From SLRI01 sp964576715 (lineage in GTDB: Bacteria; Pseudomonadota; Alphaproteobacteria; Geminicoccales; Geminicoccaceae): a stretch of DNA of 35,609 nucleotides. Position 1 is the first letter of the stretch; each line of letters starts with the position of its first letter. The stretch is from assembly GCA_964576715.1 (NCBI GenBank), contig CAZNWE010000044.1:1-35609 (forward strand), given 5' to 3'. A program made the translations under genes and the position numbers. The notes under the pieces are model-generated. The model was given only the letters and a program-made list of their open reading frames with translations. It made no database searches and had not been told where the DNA came from. Shown here piece by piece: positions 6,920-14,638 of the stretch.

Positions 6920-7837
6920 ATGAGCAAGTTGACGAGCTTGACCTTGGCCGCCGGGCTGACGGGCATCATGCTGGGTGGTGGATCGGCGCTGGCGCAGCAG
7001 CCGACCTTCGCCGATCCGGAGGCGGCACTCGAAGCCTTTCGCGAGGCGCTGTTCGCGCCCGCGGACTCCGGCCGGCTGCTCGAGCTGTTCGGTGAGGCGT
7101 ACCAGGACGAACTGATCGGCGGTGATCCCGCGACGGTGCGGCAGACCATCGATGCCGCGCGCAATGCGGCGGCCGAGGCGCTGGTGGTGGCTCCGGGGGA
7201 CGCGCCCGACACTTACGAGATCCTGCTCGGCCGCGCCGGCTGGCCGATGCCGATACCGCTCGCCCGCGACGGCGAGGGCTGGGTCTTCGACACCGCGGCC
7301 GGGCTCGAGGAGATCATCGACCGACGGATCGGCGAGAACGAGCTGGCCGCCATCGCGGCGGCGCGTGCCTATCTCGAGGCGCAGCGGCTCTACGGCTCGG
7401 CCGACCGCAACGACGACGGCGTGCTCGAATTCGCCCAGCACCTGATCAGCACGGAAGGGCAGCGGGACGGCCTGTTCTGGCCCACCGCCGCCGATCAGGA
7501 TCCGAGCCCGCTTGGCCCACTCGCTGCCAGCGAGGCCGACTACCTCGTCTACTACCAGTCGGGCGAGCCCTATTACGGCTACCGCTTCAAGGTGCTGGCG
7601 CGCCAGGGCGACGCGGCGCCCGGCGGCGCCTACGACTACATGGTCAACGGCCGCCTGCTTACCGGCTATGGCCTGCTCGCCTGGCCGGCCGACTACGGCA
7701 ATTCGGGGATCATGACCTTCATGGTCAACCATCTGGGCGACCTCTACGAGGCCGACCTCGGTGAGGAAACCGAAGTGCTGGCAGTGGCGATAGACGCCTA
7801 CGACCCCGGCGAGGGCTGGGCGATCGTCGAGGACTGA
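6920..7837 (+). CDS. DUF2950 family secreted protein
   Basis: 305 residues from ATG 6920, with GAGGAA six bases upstream. A signal peptide (LAAGLTGIMLGGGSALAQ) predicts export. DUF2950 is recognised from FDTAAGLEEIIDRRIGENEL, the central YYGYRFKVLARQGDAAPGG and AYDYMVNGRLLTGYGLLAWP segments, and NSGIMTFMVNHLGDLYEADLG near the C-terminus. Length agrees with the family. It begins 11 bases after the DUF3300 stop, so the pair is surely one transcript and ends the cluster that starts with the sulfatase. The biochemical function is not established; the DUF3300/DUF2950 pairing suggests a shared envelope role. Confidence 0.9.
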   Translation: MSKLTSLTLAAGLTGIMLGGGSALAQQPTFADPEAALEAFREALFAPADSGRLLELFGEAYQDELIGGDPATVRQTIDAARNAAAEALVVAPGDAPDTYEILLGRAGWPMPIPLARDGEGWVFDTAAGLEEIIDRRIGENELAAIAAARAYLEAQRLYGSADRNDDGVLEFAQHLISTEGQRDGLFWPTAADQDPSPLGPLAASEADYLVYYQSGEPYYGYRFKVLARQGDAAPGGAYDYMVNGRLLTGYGLLAWPADYGNSGIMTFMVNHLGDLYEADLGEETEVLAVAIDAYDPGEGWAIVED

Positions 7838-8202
7838 GCGCTCGGCACGCCACCACCACAAGACCGCCATCGACAGAACCGCCACCGCGCAATCGTCCCG
7901 TCGAAACCTGGCGAAGAGGCAAGCACGGAAGAGCCAGGCTGAATGATTGACCCGCACTCGAACGTCGATCGGTGCGGCGAGTGCGATAAGCGCTGGTGCG
8001 GCGGCGGCCGCCGCGCCGGCCGACGCCGACATGAACCGCTACCCGGCAAGGATTTTCCCGGCGCAACCGAACGGCCCGGCTCTCGGCGCGCTACCGCTCG
8101 ACCTGCATGCCCCAGGTCGCCATCAAGGGCGGCCCCCGGCTCTGGGCCACCAATTTTTGCGTGCGCTACCGCCCGGCCGGCACCGACGCCGGTGCTGGCG
8201 GG
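7838..8202. other. Gene-poor stretch holding an FGE remnant
   Basis: No intact gene is supported here. The right half carries the decayed FGE fragment listed separately. The left part shows no clear promoter, hairpin with T-run, or gene. Short open frames have no ribosome-binding site. Confidence 0.6.
8030..8195 (+). pseudogene. Degenerate FGE 3' fragment (second copy)
   Basis: In the frame through 8107 this reads LSARYRSTC, MPQVAIKGGPRLW and ATNFCVRYRPAG, clearly the counterpart of LSARYSPTS, MPRVTVKGGSWLC and APNFCMRYRPAG in the FGE at 4504-5253. Similarity at DNA level extends left through the FPG region, but with frame changes (DFPGATERPG lies in another frame). The first catalytic Cys is replaced by Trp; the second is kept. 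There is no start codon, no N-terminal part, and the frame runs into unrelated sequence. It is a relic of a tandem FGE copy or of a rearrangement that also produced the shortened FGE upstream. The left boundary is approximate. Confidence 0.8.
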
Positions 8203-9717
8203 TCAAAGTGTCACGAGGCGGGCCACCAGGCGGTCGAGGTCGATGGCATCGACCCAGCGCCTGCCGCCGGCCAGCGGATCGCCGGTGAAGACGCCGCTGA
8301 CCCGTCCGTCCCTGGCCCATGGCGTGCCGGGCGGGATCGTTTCGGTTGGTGGCGGGCTGGCGTCGCTGCCGCGTGGCAATGGCTCGCCCGATCGCGGCAG
8401 ATAAATGAGGGCGAGACCAAGGCTGTCGTCGACCACCTCGACGAGGCCATGGCCGCGCATGCCGTCCGGGTAGCGCACGGTAATCAGGCTCGAATGACCG
8501 AGTGCTTCGACCGGCGCCACGATATGCTCGCTGGTCACGTAGAAGCCGGCGAGCCGCTCGCCACCGACCTCGACAAGTTGGCCGTCGAACAGCCGTCCGG
8601 TGCCGGAACCGTGGCCGGCGGGCACGTCGCCCGCGAACCGGCCCAGCGGGCCGGCCGCCGGTTCCGGGGTGCCCGGGAGCTTATCGCGACCCGCCATGCG
8701 CCCGGGCGCGGCCGTGCGCAGCGCCATGATGATCGCCGCGCGCGACACGGCTTGCGGCTCGGGCGATGTCGCCAGGCGCGCTGCGAGGTGGTGCAAGACC
8801 GTGCCGGTCGTCAACGGCGGTGGCGCTCGTCGCCAGGCCTCGAGGTCGGTCGGCGCCGTCAGGGGCGCCGCCGACGCCGGCAGTGCCTGTGGGTCCGTCG
8901 CATGACGGCCGTCGGCGAGCGCAAACCGTCGGCGTTCGGTGATCGTGACATCCACTTGCCACGCTAGGCCGGCGTTCCAATCGTGCAGAGCTAGTGGCAA
9001 TGCGATGGCGCGCTCGGCCTCGACCTCCGTCAACTCGAAGCGGTAGGGGGTGAGGATGGGATCGACGATAAAGGGTGGGGTCTCGGCGAGCCGGGCTTCG
9101 AGCGCGCGGATCTCGCGCTTGGCCTTGATCGCGCCGATGCCGTCGATGATGCCGCCGGTCACCGTGCCGATCAGGTCGAGCAGCGGATCGCCGGTCTTCA
9201 GGATGTCGCTGCCGCCAGAACCGCCGCGTCGGGCTGCGGCGAGCGCCTTCTCCAATTGCTGGTGCTCCGGATTGCGTCGCCGCTTGGTGCCTGTTTGATA
9301 GACCGACGCGACGATCTGCCGGTCGACCACCTGGTCGGCGGCAGGTGTCAGCGCCACGGGTGATCCGACCAGAATCGCGCATGGGACCTCGGCGAGCCCG
9401 TCCGCTGCCACCTCGGGGATCGGCAGGTCGGGTTGGACCTCGAGGCCAGGCGGGGCGAGCGATGCCAGCGCCAGCGGCGATTGCGCCGGGTCGAGGCGCG
9501 CCGCCGCGGCGGGCGCCATGGCAGCGAGCGCGCGAGCGAGCGCCGCACAGGACACGGCCGCGGGCCACGTGCTACCGTTCGCTTCGACTGCCGCCATGGG
9601 CGGACCGGCGGCGGGCTCGACCGCCAGGGGCGGTGCCAGTGCGACAGGGTCGGCGGGCTCAAGCGTGGCACAGCCGCCGAGCAGTAGCGGCACCAGCAAA
9701 ATCATCGACACCCGCAT
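8203..9717 (-). CDS. Lipoprotein with degenerate trypsin-like C-terminal domain
   Basis: 504 residues from ATG 9717, with AAGGTGG about eight bases upstream; an in-frame ATG at 9759 lacks a ribosome site. The N-terminus MRVSMILLVPLLLGGCATL carries a lipobox, with Cys16 as the lipidated residue. A variable Ala/Pro-rich region follows, then a small Gly-rich segment (LIGTVTGGIIDGIG) and a charged helix. The C-terminal part (GFYVTSEHIVAPVEALG, VRYPDGMRGHGLVEVVDDSLGLALIYL) has the rhythm of HtrA/trypsin-type domains, but the catalytic His of the AHVV motif and the Asp of DLALL appear replaced, and no GDSGG is seen, so it is probably an inactive scaffold. The family is not firmly identified. Confidence 0.7.
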   Translation of the reverse strand: MRVSMILLVPLLLGGCATLEPADPVALAPPLAVEPAAGPPMAAVEANGSTWPAAVSCAALARALAAMAPAAAARLDPAQSPLALASLAPPGLEVQPDLPIPEVAADGLAEVPCAILVGSPVALTPAADQVVDRQIVASVYQTGTKRRRNPEHQQLEKALAAARRGGSGGSDILKTGDPLLDLIGTVTGGIIDGIGAIKAKREIRALEARLAETPPFIVDPILTPYRFELTEVEAERAIALPLALHDWNAGLAWQVDVTITERRRFALADGRHATDPQALPASAAPLTAPTDLEAWRRAPPPLTTGTVLHHLAARLATSPEPQAVSRAAIIMALRTAAPGRMAGRDKLPGTPEPAAGPLGRFAGDVPAGHGSGTGRLFDGQLVEVGGERLAGFYVTSEHIVAPVEALGHSSLITVRYPDGMRGHGLVEVVDDSLGLALIYLPRSGEPLPRGSDASPPPTETIPPGTPWARDGRVSGVFTGDPLAGGRRWVDAIDLDRLVARLVTL

Positions 9718-10034
9718 GCGGTCACCACCTTGCCAGGGAACAAGGCTGGTTAGCACCATGACGGGCCGAAAGGCAACCCAGGGTAGAATTTGGTAAAATA
9801 TTGCACCGCTGAATTGGTGCGCGCCAGGCGCAAAGCCCGACGCAGGCGACGGCTCTGGTCGCAGCGACCACCATGGCCGAGATTGGCGCCGACTTCAGCG
9901 ATCGGCCCGGCCGGCCGTAGCGCTCGCGGCCAATCGCCGGGCCCGCGTGGTTGGGAAACCTCTTTGAACCTCGACGCGACGCTTTCTATAGAGAGGGGGT
10001 CAGCCCATAATTCTTATCTGCCCGAGGTGCCGCC
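9718..10034. other. Intergenic region between divergent lipoprotein and SH3 genes
   Basis: It holds the ribosome site for the lipoprotein gene, an A/T-rich patch with a short inverted repeat (GCACC...GGTGC, about 9801-9818), and the promoter candidate for the SH3 gene. Short open frames here have no coding support. Confidence 0.6.
9964..9992 (+). promoter_or_regulatory. Candidate sigma-70 type promoter for the SH3 gene
   Basis: TTGAAC (-35, 4/6 to consensus) and TATAGA (-10, 4/6) are separated by exactly 17 bases. The -10 is about 43 bases upstream of the TTG start at 10035, leaving a short leader with GAGGTG as ribosome site. Found by eye only. Confidence 0.5.
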
Positions 10035-10538
10035 TTGCTTCGCCGACTTGGTCTTTCGCTCATCGCGCTGTTCGGCTTGCTGGCGGCGAGCCCGGGCTGG
10101 CTGCTGCCGGCTGCAGCACAATCGACCGGCCTGCCGCTGCCGCGCTTCGTCTCGCTCGCCTCGGACGAGATCAACGTGCGCACCGGCCCCGGGCAGATGC
10201 ATCCGATCCGCTGGGTGTTCACGCGGCGCGGCGTGCCGGTGCAGATCGTCGAGGAGGCCCAGGACTGGCGCCGGGTCGTTGATCACGAGGGCGAGACCGG
10301 CTGGATCCACGCCAGTCTGCTGTCGTCGCGGCAGACCATCCTGGTGACCGGCGAGACCCGGTCGTTGCGGCGCACGCCGCGCGACGATGCGCGGGTCGTG
10401 GCGATGCTCGAGCCGCTGGTGCTCGGCAGCCTGCTCAACTGCGAGCGCGACTGGTGCCTGGTCGAGGTCGACGGCCGCCGCGGCTGGCTCGAGCGCGGCC
10501 AGTTCTACGGTGCGCTGGAGACGGAAGGCGACGACTGA
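10035..10538 (+). CDS. Secreted SH3-domain protein
   Basis: 167 residues from a TTG start with GAGGTG five bases upstream. The signal peptide (LGLSLIALFGLLAASPGWLLPAAAQ) is followed by a bacterial SH3 domain (FVSLASDEINVRTGPGQMHPIRWVFTRR.. to ETGWIHASLL) and a second, weaker SH3-like repeat (TGETRSLRRTPRDDARVV.. to RGWLERGQFYG). This is the alphaproteobacterial SH3 family with the NVRTGPG and GWIHASLL blocks. Such domains usually bind peptidoglycan peptides or envelope partners. No enzymatic domain is present. It is monocistronic; the next gene is convergent. Confidence 0.88.
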   Translation: MLRRLGLSLIALFGLLAASPGWLLPAAAQSTGLPLPRFVSLASDEINVRTGPGQMHPIRWVFTRRGVPVQIVEEAQDWRRVVDHEGETGWIHASLLSSRQTILVTGETRSLRRTPRDDARVVAMLEPLVLGSLLNCERDWCLVEVDGRRGWLERGQFYGALETEGDD

Positions 10539-10659
10539 CGCCGGCTGGACAACGTGGCCAGATAGGGGCGGCTCCGGCGTTTGGACACTTGAGCTCTCTG
10601 GCCTCCTCGCGATGGCCGAGACCCGCGAAGCCGCGAAAGCCCGCCGTCCTTCCCGCCCT

Positions 10660-11697
10660 TCAGGGCCGAGCCTCGCCGGGTGTCGGTGCGTCGTTGCGGA
10701 TCAGCCCTTCGTGCTTGAGCTCGGCCCAGCAATCGGCCGGAATCGCAGCGCGCATATGGGCGAGGTTGGCCTCGATGTGGGCAGGCTCGAAGCCGCCGGG
10801 GATCACCGAGGTGACCGAGGGGTGGCCGAGCGGGAACTGCAGGGCGACCGCCGGCAGGGCGACGCCGTGCCGGGTGCAGACTGCGGCGATGCGCTCGACC
10901 TTGGCCACCACCTCGGGCGTCGCGTCGGCGTAGTTGTATTTGGCCCCGGCAACCGGCCCGGTCGCGGTAATACCGGAGCTGAACACGCCGCCGATGACGA
11001 TGCCGACGTCGCGGCGCTGGCAATAGGGCAACTCCTCGTCCAGCGTGTCGTGCTCCATGAGCGTGTAGCGCAGTGCCAGGAGGAAGAAGTCGAGATCGAC
11101 CAGATCGAGAAAGCGCGGGATCATCCCGAGCTCGTTGATCCCCGCACCGATGCCCTTGATCAGGCCCGCTGCCTTCAGCTCGTCGAGGGCTCGCCAGCCG
11201 CTGGTCGCCAGCTGGCCGAGATAGGCCTGAACCTTGGCCTCCACGGCATGGTGCCAAAAATCGAGGTCGTGAATGACGAGAAGGTCGATCCGATTCAGGC
11301 CCAGCCGCTGCAGGCTGTCCTCGTAGGCGCGCATGACGCCATCGTAGCTGTAGTCGAAGAGATGGTCGAAATGCAGGCCACCAGCCCAAAAGCCCGTCTC
11401 GAACCGCTCTGGATGCGCCGGTGCCTTGAGGATCCGGCCAACCTTGGTCGACAGCACGAAGTGGGGGCGCGGTTGCCGGTAGAGAAAGCGGCCGAAACGA
11501 TGCTCGCTCTGGCCCCGGCCGTACCAGGGTGCTGTGTCGAAATAGCGGATACCGGCATTCCATGCGGCATCGAGGGTCGCCTCGGCGTCGGCGTCGCTCA
11601 CTCGGGCGAAGAGCTCGCCCAAGGGGGCACCGCCGAAACCCATGGCCGTAAGCTCGACTTCGGATTTGCCGAGCCGGCGTCTTGCGAGCGGGTCCAT
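10660..11697 (-). CDS. Aldo/keto reductase, D-threo-aldose 1-dehydrogenase (fucose dehydrogenase)-like
   Basis: 345 residues, with GGAGG five bases before the ATG. The AKR catalytic tetrad is visible: Asp54 and Tyr59 in YFDTAPWYGRGQSEHRFG, Lys85 in STKVGR and His143 in VIHDLDFW. The IHD...HH segment, the inserted GFWAGGLHFDHLFDYSYDGVM region and the length resemble NAD(P)-dependent D-threo-aldose/L-fucose dehydrogenases and pyridoxal dehydrogenases rather than short AKRs. It is cytoplasmic and probably oxidises a sugar or sugar-like aldehyde. It is the last gene of a minus-strand run, 71 bases after the acyltransferase fusion, and convergent with the SH3 gene. Confidence 0.88.
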   Translation of the reverse strand: MDPLARRRLGKSEVELTAMGFGGAPLGELFARVSDADAEATLDAAWNAGIRYFDTAPWYGRGQSEHRFGRFLYRQPRPHFVLSTKVGRILKAPAHPERFETGFWAGGLHFDHLFDYSYDGVMRAYEDSLQRLGLNRIDLLVIHDLDFWHHAVEAKVQAYLGQLATSGWRALDELKAAGLIKGIGAGINELGMIPRFLDLVDLDFFLLALRYTLMEHDTLDEELPYCQRRDVGIVIGGVFSSGITATGPVAGAKYNYADATPEVVAKVERIAAVCTRHGVALPAVALQFPLGHPSVTSVIPGGFEPAHIEANLAHMRAAIPADCWAELKHEGLIRNDAPTPGEARP

Positions 11698-11768
11698 GTT
11701 CGCCTCCGTCCGTTCTTGCTTGTCGGCCGAGGCTTAGAGCTTGTCCGAGAATAGCGAAAGGACCGGCT

Positions 11769-14597
11769 TCAGGCCGGCGCGGTCAGATCCGGCTCGCCGC
11801 TCTGCCTGGCGATAAACGCCCGCGCCTGGTCGCGCAGGGTCACGGCGGTGGCCCAGGCATCGGCACTGCCGTCGGGCTCCAAGGGTTCGCCGATGGCGAT
11901 CGCGATGCTGCCGGCATGCGGGAACCAGAGTTCGGCACGGAGCATCGACCGCGTGCCGCGAATGGCGATCGGCACCAGCGGCAGTCGTTGCCGGGCAGCG
12001 ATCAAGAAGGCGCCCATGTGAAAGGGCAGGAGCCCCGGCATGCGATCGAACGTGCCCTCCGGAAAAAACAGCAGCGCCGGGTCCGTCCCGCCGGCCCGCG
12101 CACCGATCGCCCGGGCATCGGCGATGCCTTGCGCCTTGTCGAACCGCTCGACGAAGACCGCGCCCATTCGCCGTAACAGCGGCCCGCTGAGCCAGTGGCC
12201 GCCGAGCTCCGCCTTGGCGACGAAGGCGACCGGGCGGGGCAGGGCGCAGATCAAGGCGAAGCCGTCGAGATAGCTCGAATGATTGGCAACGAGGACCATC
12301 GGGCCCTGGGGCAGCCGCTCCAGTCCCTCGACCACGAGCGGGGTGCGGCTCAACCGGGCCATCAGCCCGAGGATCGTCCGGCAGGCGGCCCAGCGGCTCT
12401 CGACCGTCGGCAGCAACAGCACCATGAGCCAGCCGAGCGGCGCCAGCAGGCCGACCAGCGTCCAGCCCCAGGCGGCAAAGCCCAGCCGGCCGGCGAGGCG
12501 CCGCACGCGCACCAGCCGTGGGGCGAGCGCCTCGAGCTTGAGGGTGAGCACCTGCCGCCAAACGGCCTGGCGCTCGCGGCCGATCGCACCGCGTTCGTAG
12601 AGTTGTCGACAGGCGTCGCGGCGGATCTTGCCCGAGGAGGTCTTGAGCACGGTGTTGGGCGGGCAGAGCACCACCCGGTCCGCCGGCATGCCGGTGATAT
12701 CGAGGGCTCGCGCCTCGATCGCCTCGATCAGCGTCGCGCGATCGGCTTCCCCGGTCTTGCGCGTCTCGGCCAGGACCACGAGCGCCTCGCCGTTAGCCGC
12801 TTCGTCGGCGACGCCGAAGGCCGCCACGTTGCCGGCCCGAACACCTTCGATCGCACCCACCGCCTCCTCCAGCTCCTCGGGGTAGATGTTGCGCCCGGCC
12901 TTGATGATGATGTCCTTGGTTCGGCCGGTGACGTAGAGATCACCGCCCGCGATGTAGCCGAGGTCGCCGGTATCCAGCCAATCGCCGTGCTTGAGCCGGG
13001 CGGTGGCCTCGGGGTTGCGCAGGTAACCCGAGGTCGCCGAAGGACCCTTGAACTGGATGTGACCCTCCGACCGGTCCGGCAGCTCGCGGTCGGCTTCGTC
13101 GACGATCCTGACCTCGTGCCCCGGCAACGGCTGGCCGCAGGCGACGAAGCGCTTGGCGTTGCTGGCCCCGGCGGCGACCGGCTCGGCTCGGCCGGCTTGC
13201 GCGAGCCGGCGCCGGTCGACCGCGTCGACCACCGGGGTCCGGCCGAGCGGCGGGAAGGTGAGGGCCACCGAGGCCTCGGCGAGCCCGTAGACCGGCATCA
13301 TCGCCTCGGGCTTGAAGCCCAAGCGGGCGAACCTGTCGATGAAGTGCTGCATCGTGGTCGGGCTCACCGCTTCGGCACCGTTGTAGACCGCGCGCAGGCT
13401 GGAGAGATCGAGGCCTTCGAGCTCCGCGTCGCGAATGCGCCGGGTGCAGAGGTCGAAGGCGAAGCTAGGGGCGGCGGTGATGGTGCCACGATGCCGGTCG
13501 ATCGCCTCGAGCCAGCGGGACGGGCGGCCGATGAAGGCCAAGGGCGACATCAAGATCAGCGGCACGCCGTGATAGAGCGAGCCGAGCCAGGCGCCGATCA
13601 GGCCCATGTCGTGGTAGAGCGGCAGCCAGCTCACGGTCACGTCACCCGGCCGCACCTCGACGGCGGCGCCGATCGCCCGGACATTGGCGAGAAGATTGGC
13701 GTGGCCGAGCATCACACCTTTGGGTGCTGCGGTGCTGCCCGAGGTGTACTGCAGCAGGGCGATATCCTCGGCTGCCGCGCGCGGCACCGCTGCGCGGCCG
13801 TCGCCGGCGAGCGTGGCCGGGGCGAGCACTGCCCGCAGGCTCGGCACCTGCTCCCGCAACAGGCTGCCGACCCGGCCGAGGTCACCTGTCGTCACCAGCA
13901 AGGCGGCCCGGCAGTTGTCGAGAATGCCGGCCTGGCGACGGACATGCTCGACGAGCTGGGCCGGACGGAACGGCGGGTAGATCGGCACCGGCACGCCGCC
14001 GGCGAGCCAGATGCCAAGGAAGCTGTGAAAGTAGTCGGGGCCGGTCGGCAGCATGAGTGCCACCGCTTCGCCGGGCTCGAGCCCGCGCGCCAACAGCCCG
14101 CCGGCGAGCTTGCGGGCCTCGGCCATGAGCCCGCCATGGGTCAACTCGACGCCGCCGCCGGCGTCCTCGAAAAAGCGGATCGAGACCGCGTCGCGATGCC
14201 TGTCCTCGTGAAAGGTCAAGACGTCGAGCCAGCTGCGCGCCTCCTCCGGCAGGCTCAGCCCGGCCGCTTTCGACGTCGCGTCGGCGGCCCGTCGCGGCTG
14301 CGCTCGAGGTCGTTCGGTGGCGGCGGGGGCCGCTTGCACCGCCCGCAGCAGATCGCCCGGCGTCTCGGCCTCGACCGCGACTTGCTCGCCCAGGATCACG
14401 GCGAACCGTTGCTCCAGGCGGGTGATCAGCTCGACCCGGCCGAGGCTGTCGAAGCCGAGATCGCGGTCGAGCTGGCTGATGAGCGTCGCCGGCCGCGGTG
14501 CCCGTCCGGGGCGGAGCTCGGCGGCGAGCGCATCGACGATGTCGAGCAGGGCCGTCTCGGTGGCCGCCTCTTCGGGTTGCGCGGCCGCGTCAGCCAA
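11769..14597 (-). CDS. ACP / acyl-adenylate ligase (FAAL-like) / PlsC acyltransferase fusion
   Basis: 942 residues from a TTG start with AGGAG six bases upstream. Three domains: an acyl-carrier domain with the phosphopantetheine Ser51 in LGFDSLGRVEL; an AMP-forming ligase (about 122-680) with YTSGSTAAPKG (284-294), YGLAEAS (437-443), TGRTKDIIIKAGRNIYPEE (557-575) and catalytic Lys657 in KTSSGKIRR; and, after a hydrophobic segment (about 702-730), a PlsC-type acyltransferase with the HX4D motif NHSSYLD (His773, Asp778) and FFPEGTF (844-850). The layout suggests that a fatty acid is adenylated, loaded on the built-in ACP and passed to a glycerolipid or other membrane acceptor. E. coli Aas has the same two enzymes in the opposite order and no ACP. 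The acceptor is unknown. Confidence 0.9.
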   Translation of the reverse strand: MADAAAQPEEAATETALLDIVDALAAELRPGRAPRPATLISQLDRDLGFDSLGRVELITRLEQRFAVILGEQVAVEAETPGDLLRAVQAAPAATERPRAQPRRAADATSKAAGLSLPEEARSWLDVLTFHEDRHRDAVSIRFFEDAGGGVELTHGGLMAEARKLAGGLLARGLEPGEAVALMLPTGPDYFHSFLGIWLAGGVPVPIYPPFRPAQLVEHVRRQAGILDNCRAALLVTTGDLGRVGSLLREQVPSLRAVLAPATLAGDGRAAVPRAAAEDIALLQYTSGSTAAPKGVMLGHANLLANVRAIGAAVEVRPGDVTVSWLPLYHDMGLIGAWLGSLYHGVPLILMSPLAFIGRPSRWLEAIDRHRGTITAAPSFAFDLCTRRIRDAELEGLDLSSLRAVYNGAEAVSPTTMQHFIDRFARLGFKPEAMMPVYGLAEASVALTFPPLGRTPVVDAVDRRRLAQAGRAEPVAAGASNAKRFVACGQPLPGHEVRIVDEADRELPDRSEGHIQFKGPSATSGYLRNPEATARLKHGDWLDTGDLGYIAGGDLYVTGRTKDIIIKAGRNIYPEELEEAVGAIEGVRAGNVAAFGVADEAANGEALVVLAETRKTGEADRATLIEAIEARALDITGMPADRVVLCPPNTVLKTSSGKIRRDACRQLYERGAIGRERQAVWRQVLTLKLEALAPRLVRVRRLAGRLGFAAWGWTLVGLLAPLGWLMVLLLPTVESRWAACRTILGLMARLSRTPLVVEGLERLPQGPMVLVANHSSYLDGFALICALPRPVAFVAKAELGGHWLSGPLLRRMGAVFVERFDKAQGIADARAIGARAGGTDPALLFFPEGTFDRMPGLLPFHMGAFLIAARQRLPLVPIAIRGTRSMLRAELWFPHAGSIAIAIGEPLEPDGSADAWATAVTLRDQARAFIARQSGEPDLTAPA

Positions 14598-14638
14598 TGA
14601 ACACTCCTATCTGGCTACCGCGCGGCGGCCGGTGACGG

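Noticed and set aside
8203..9717. Active HtrA-type serine protease
   Set aside because: The catalytic His and Asp positions and GDSGG are not present.
9790..10347. 185-residue plus-strand frame overlapping the SH3 gene
   Set aside because: Arg/Ser/Cys-rich out-of-frame reading of the SH3 gene.
12195..14600. 801-residue open frame opposite the ACP-ligase-PlsC gene
   Set aside because: Antisense shadow: no family motifs, GC-skewed composition, and the minus-strand frame has complete catalytic motifs and a ribosome site.
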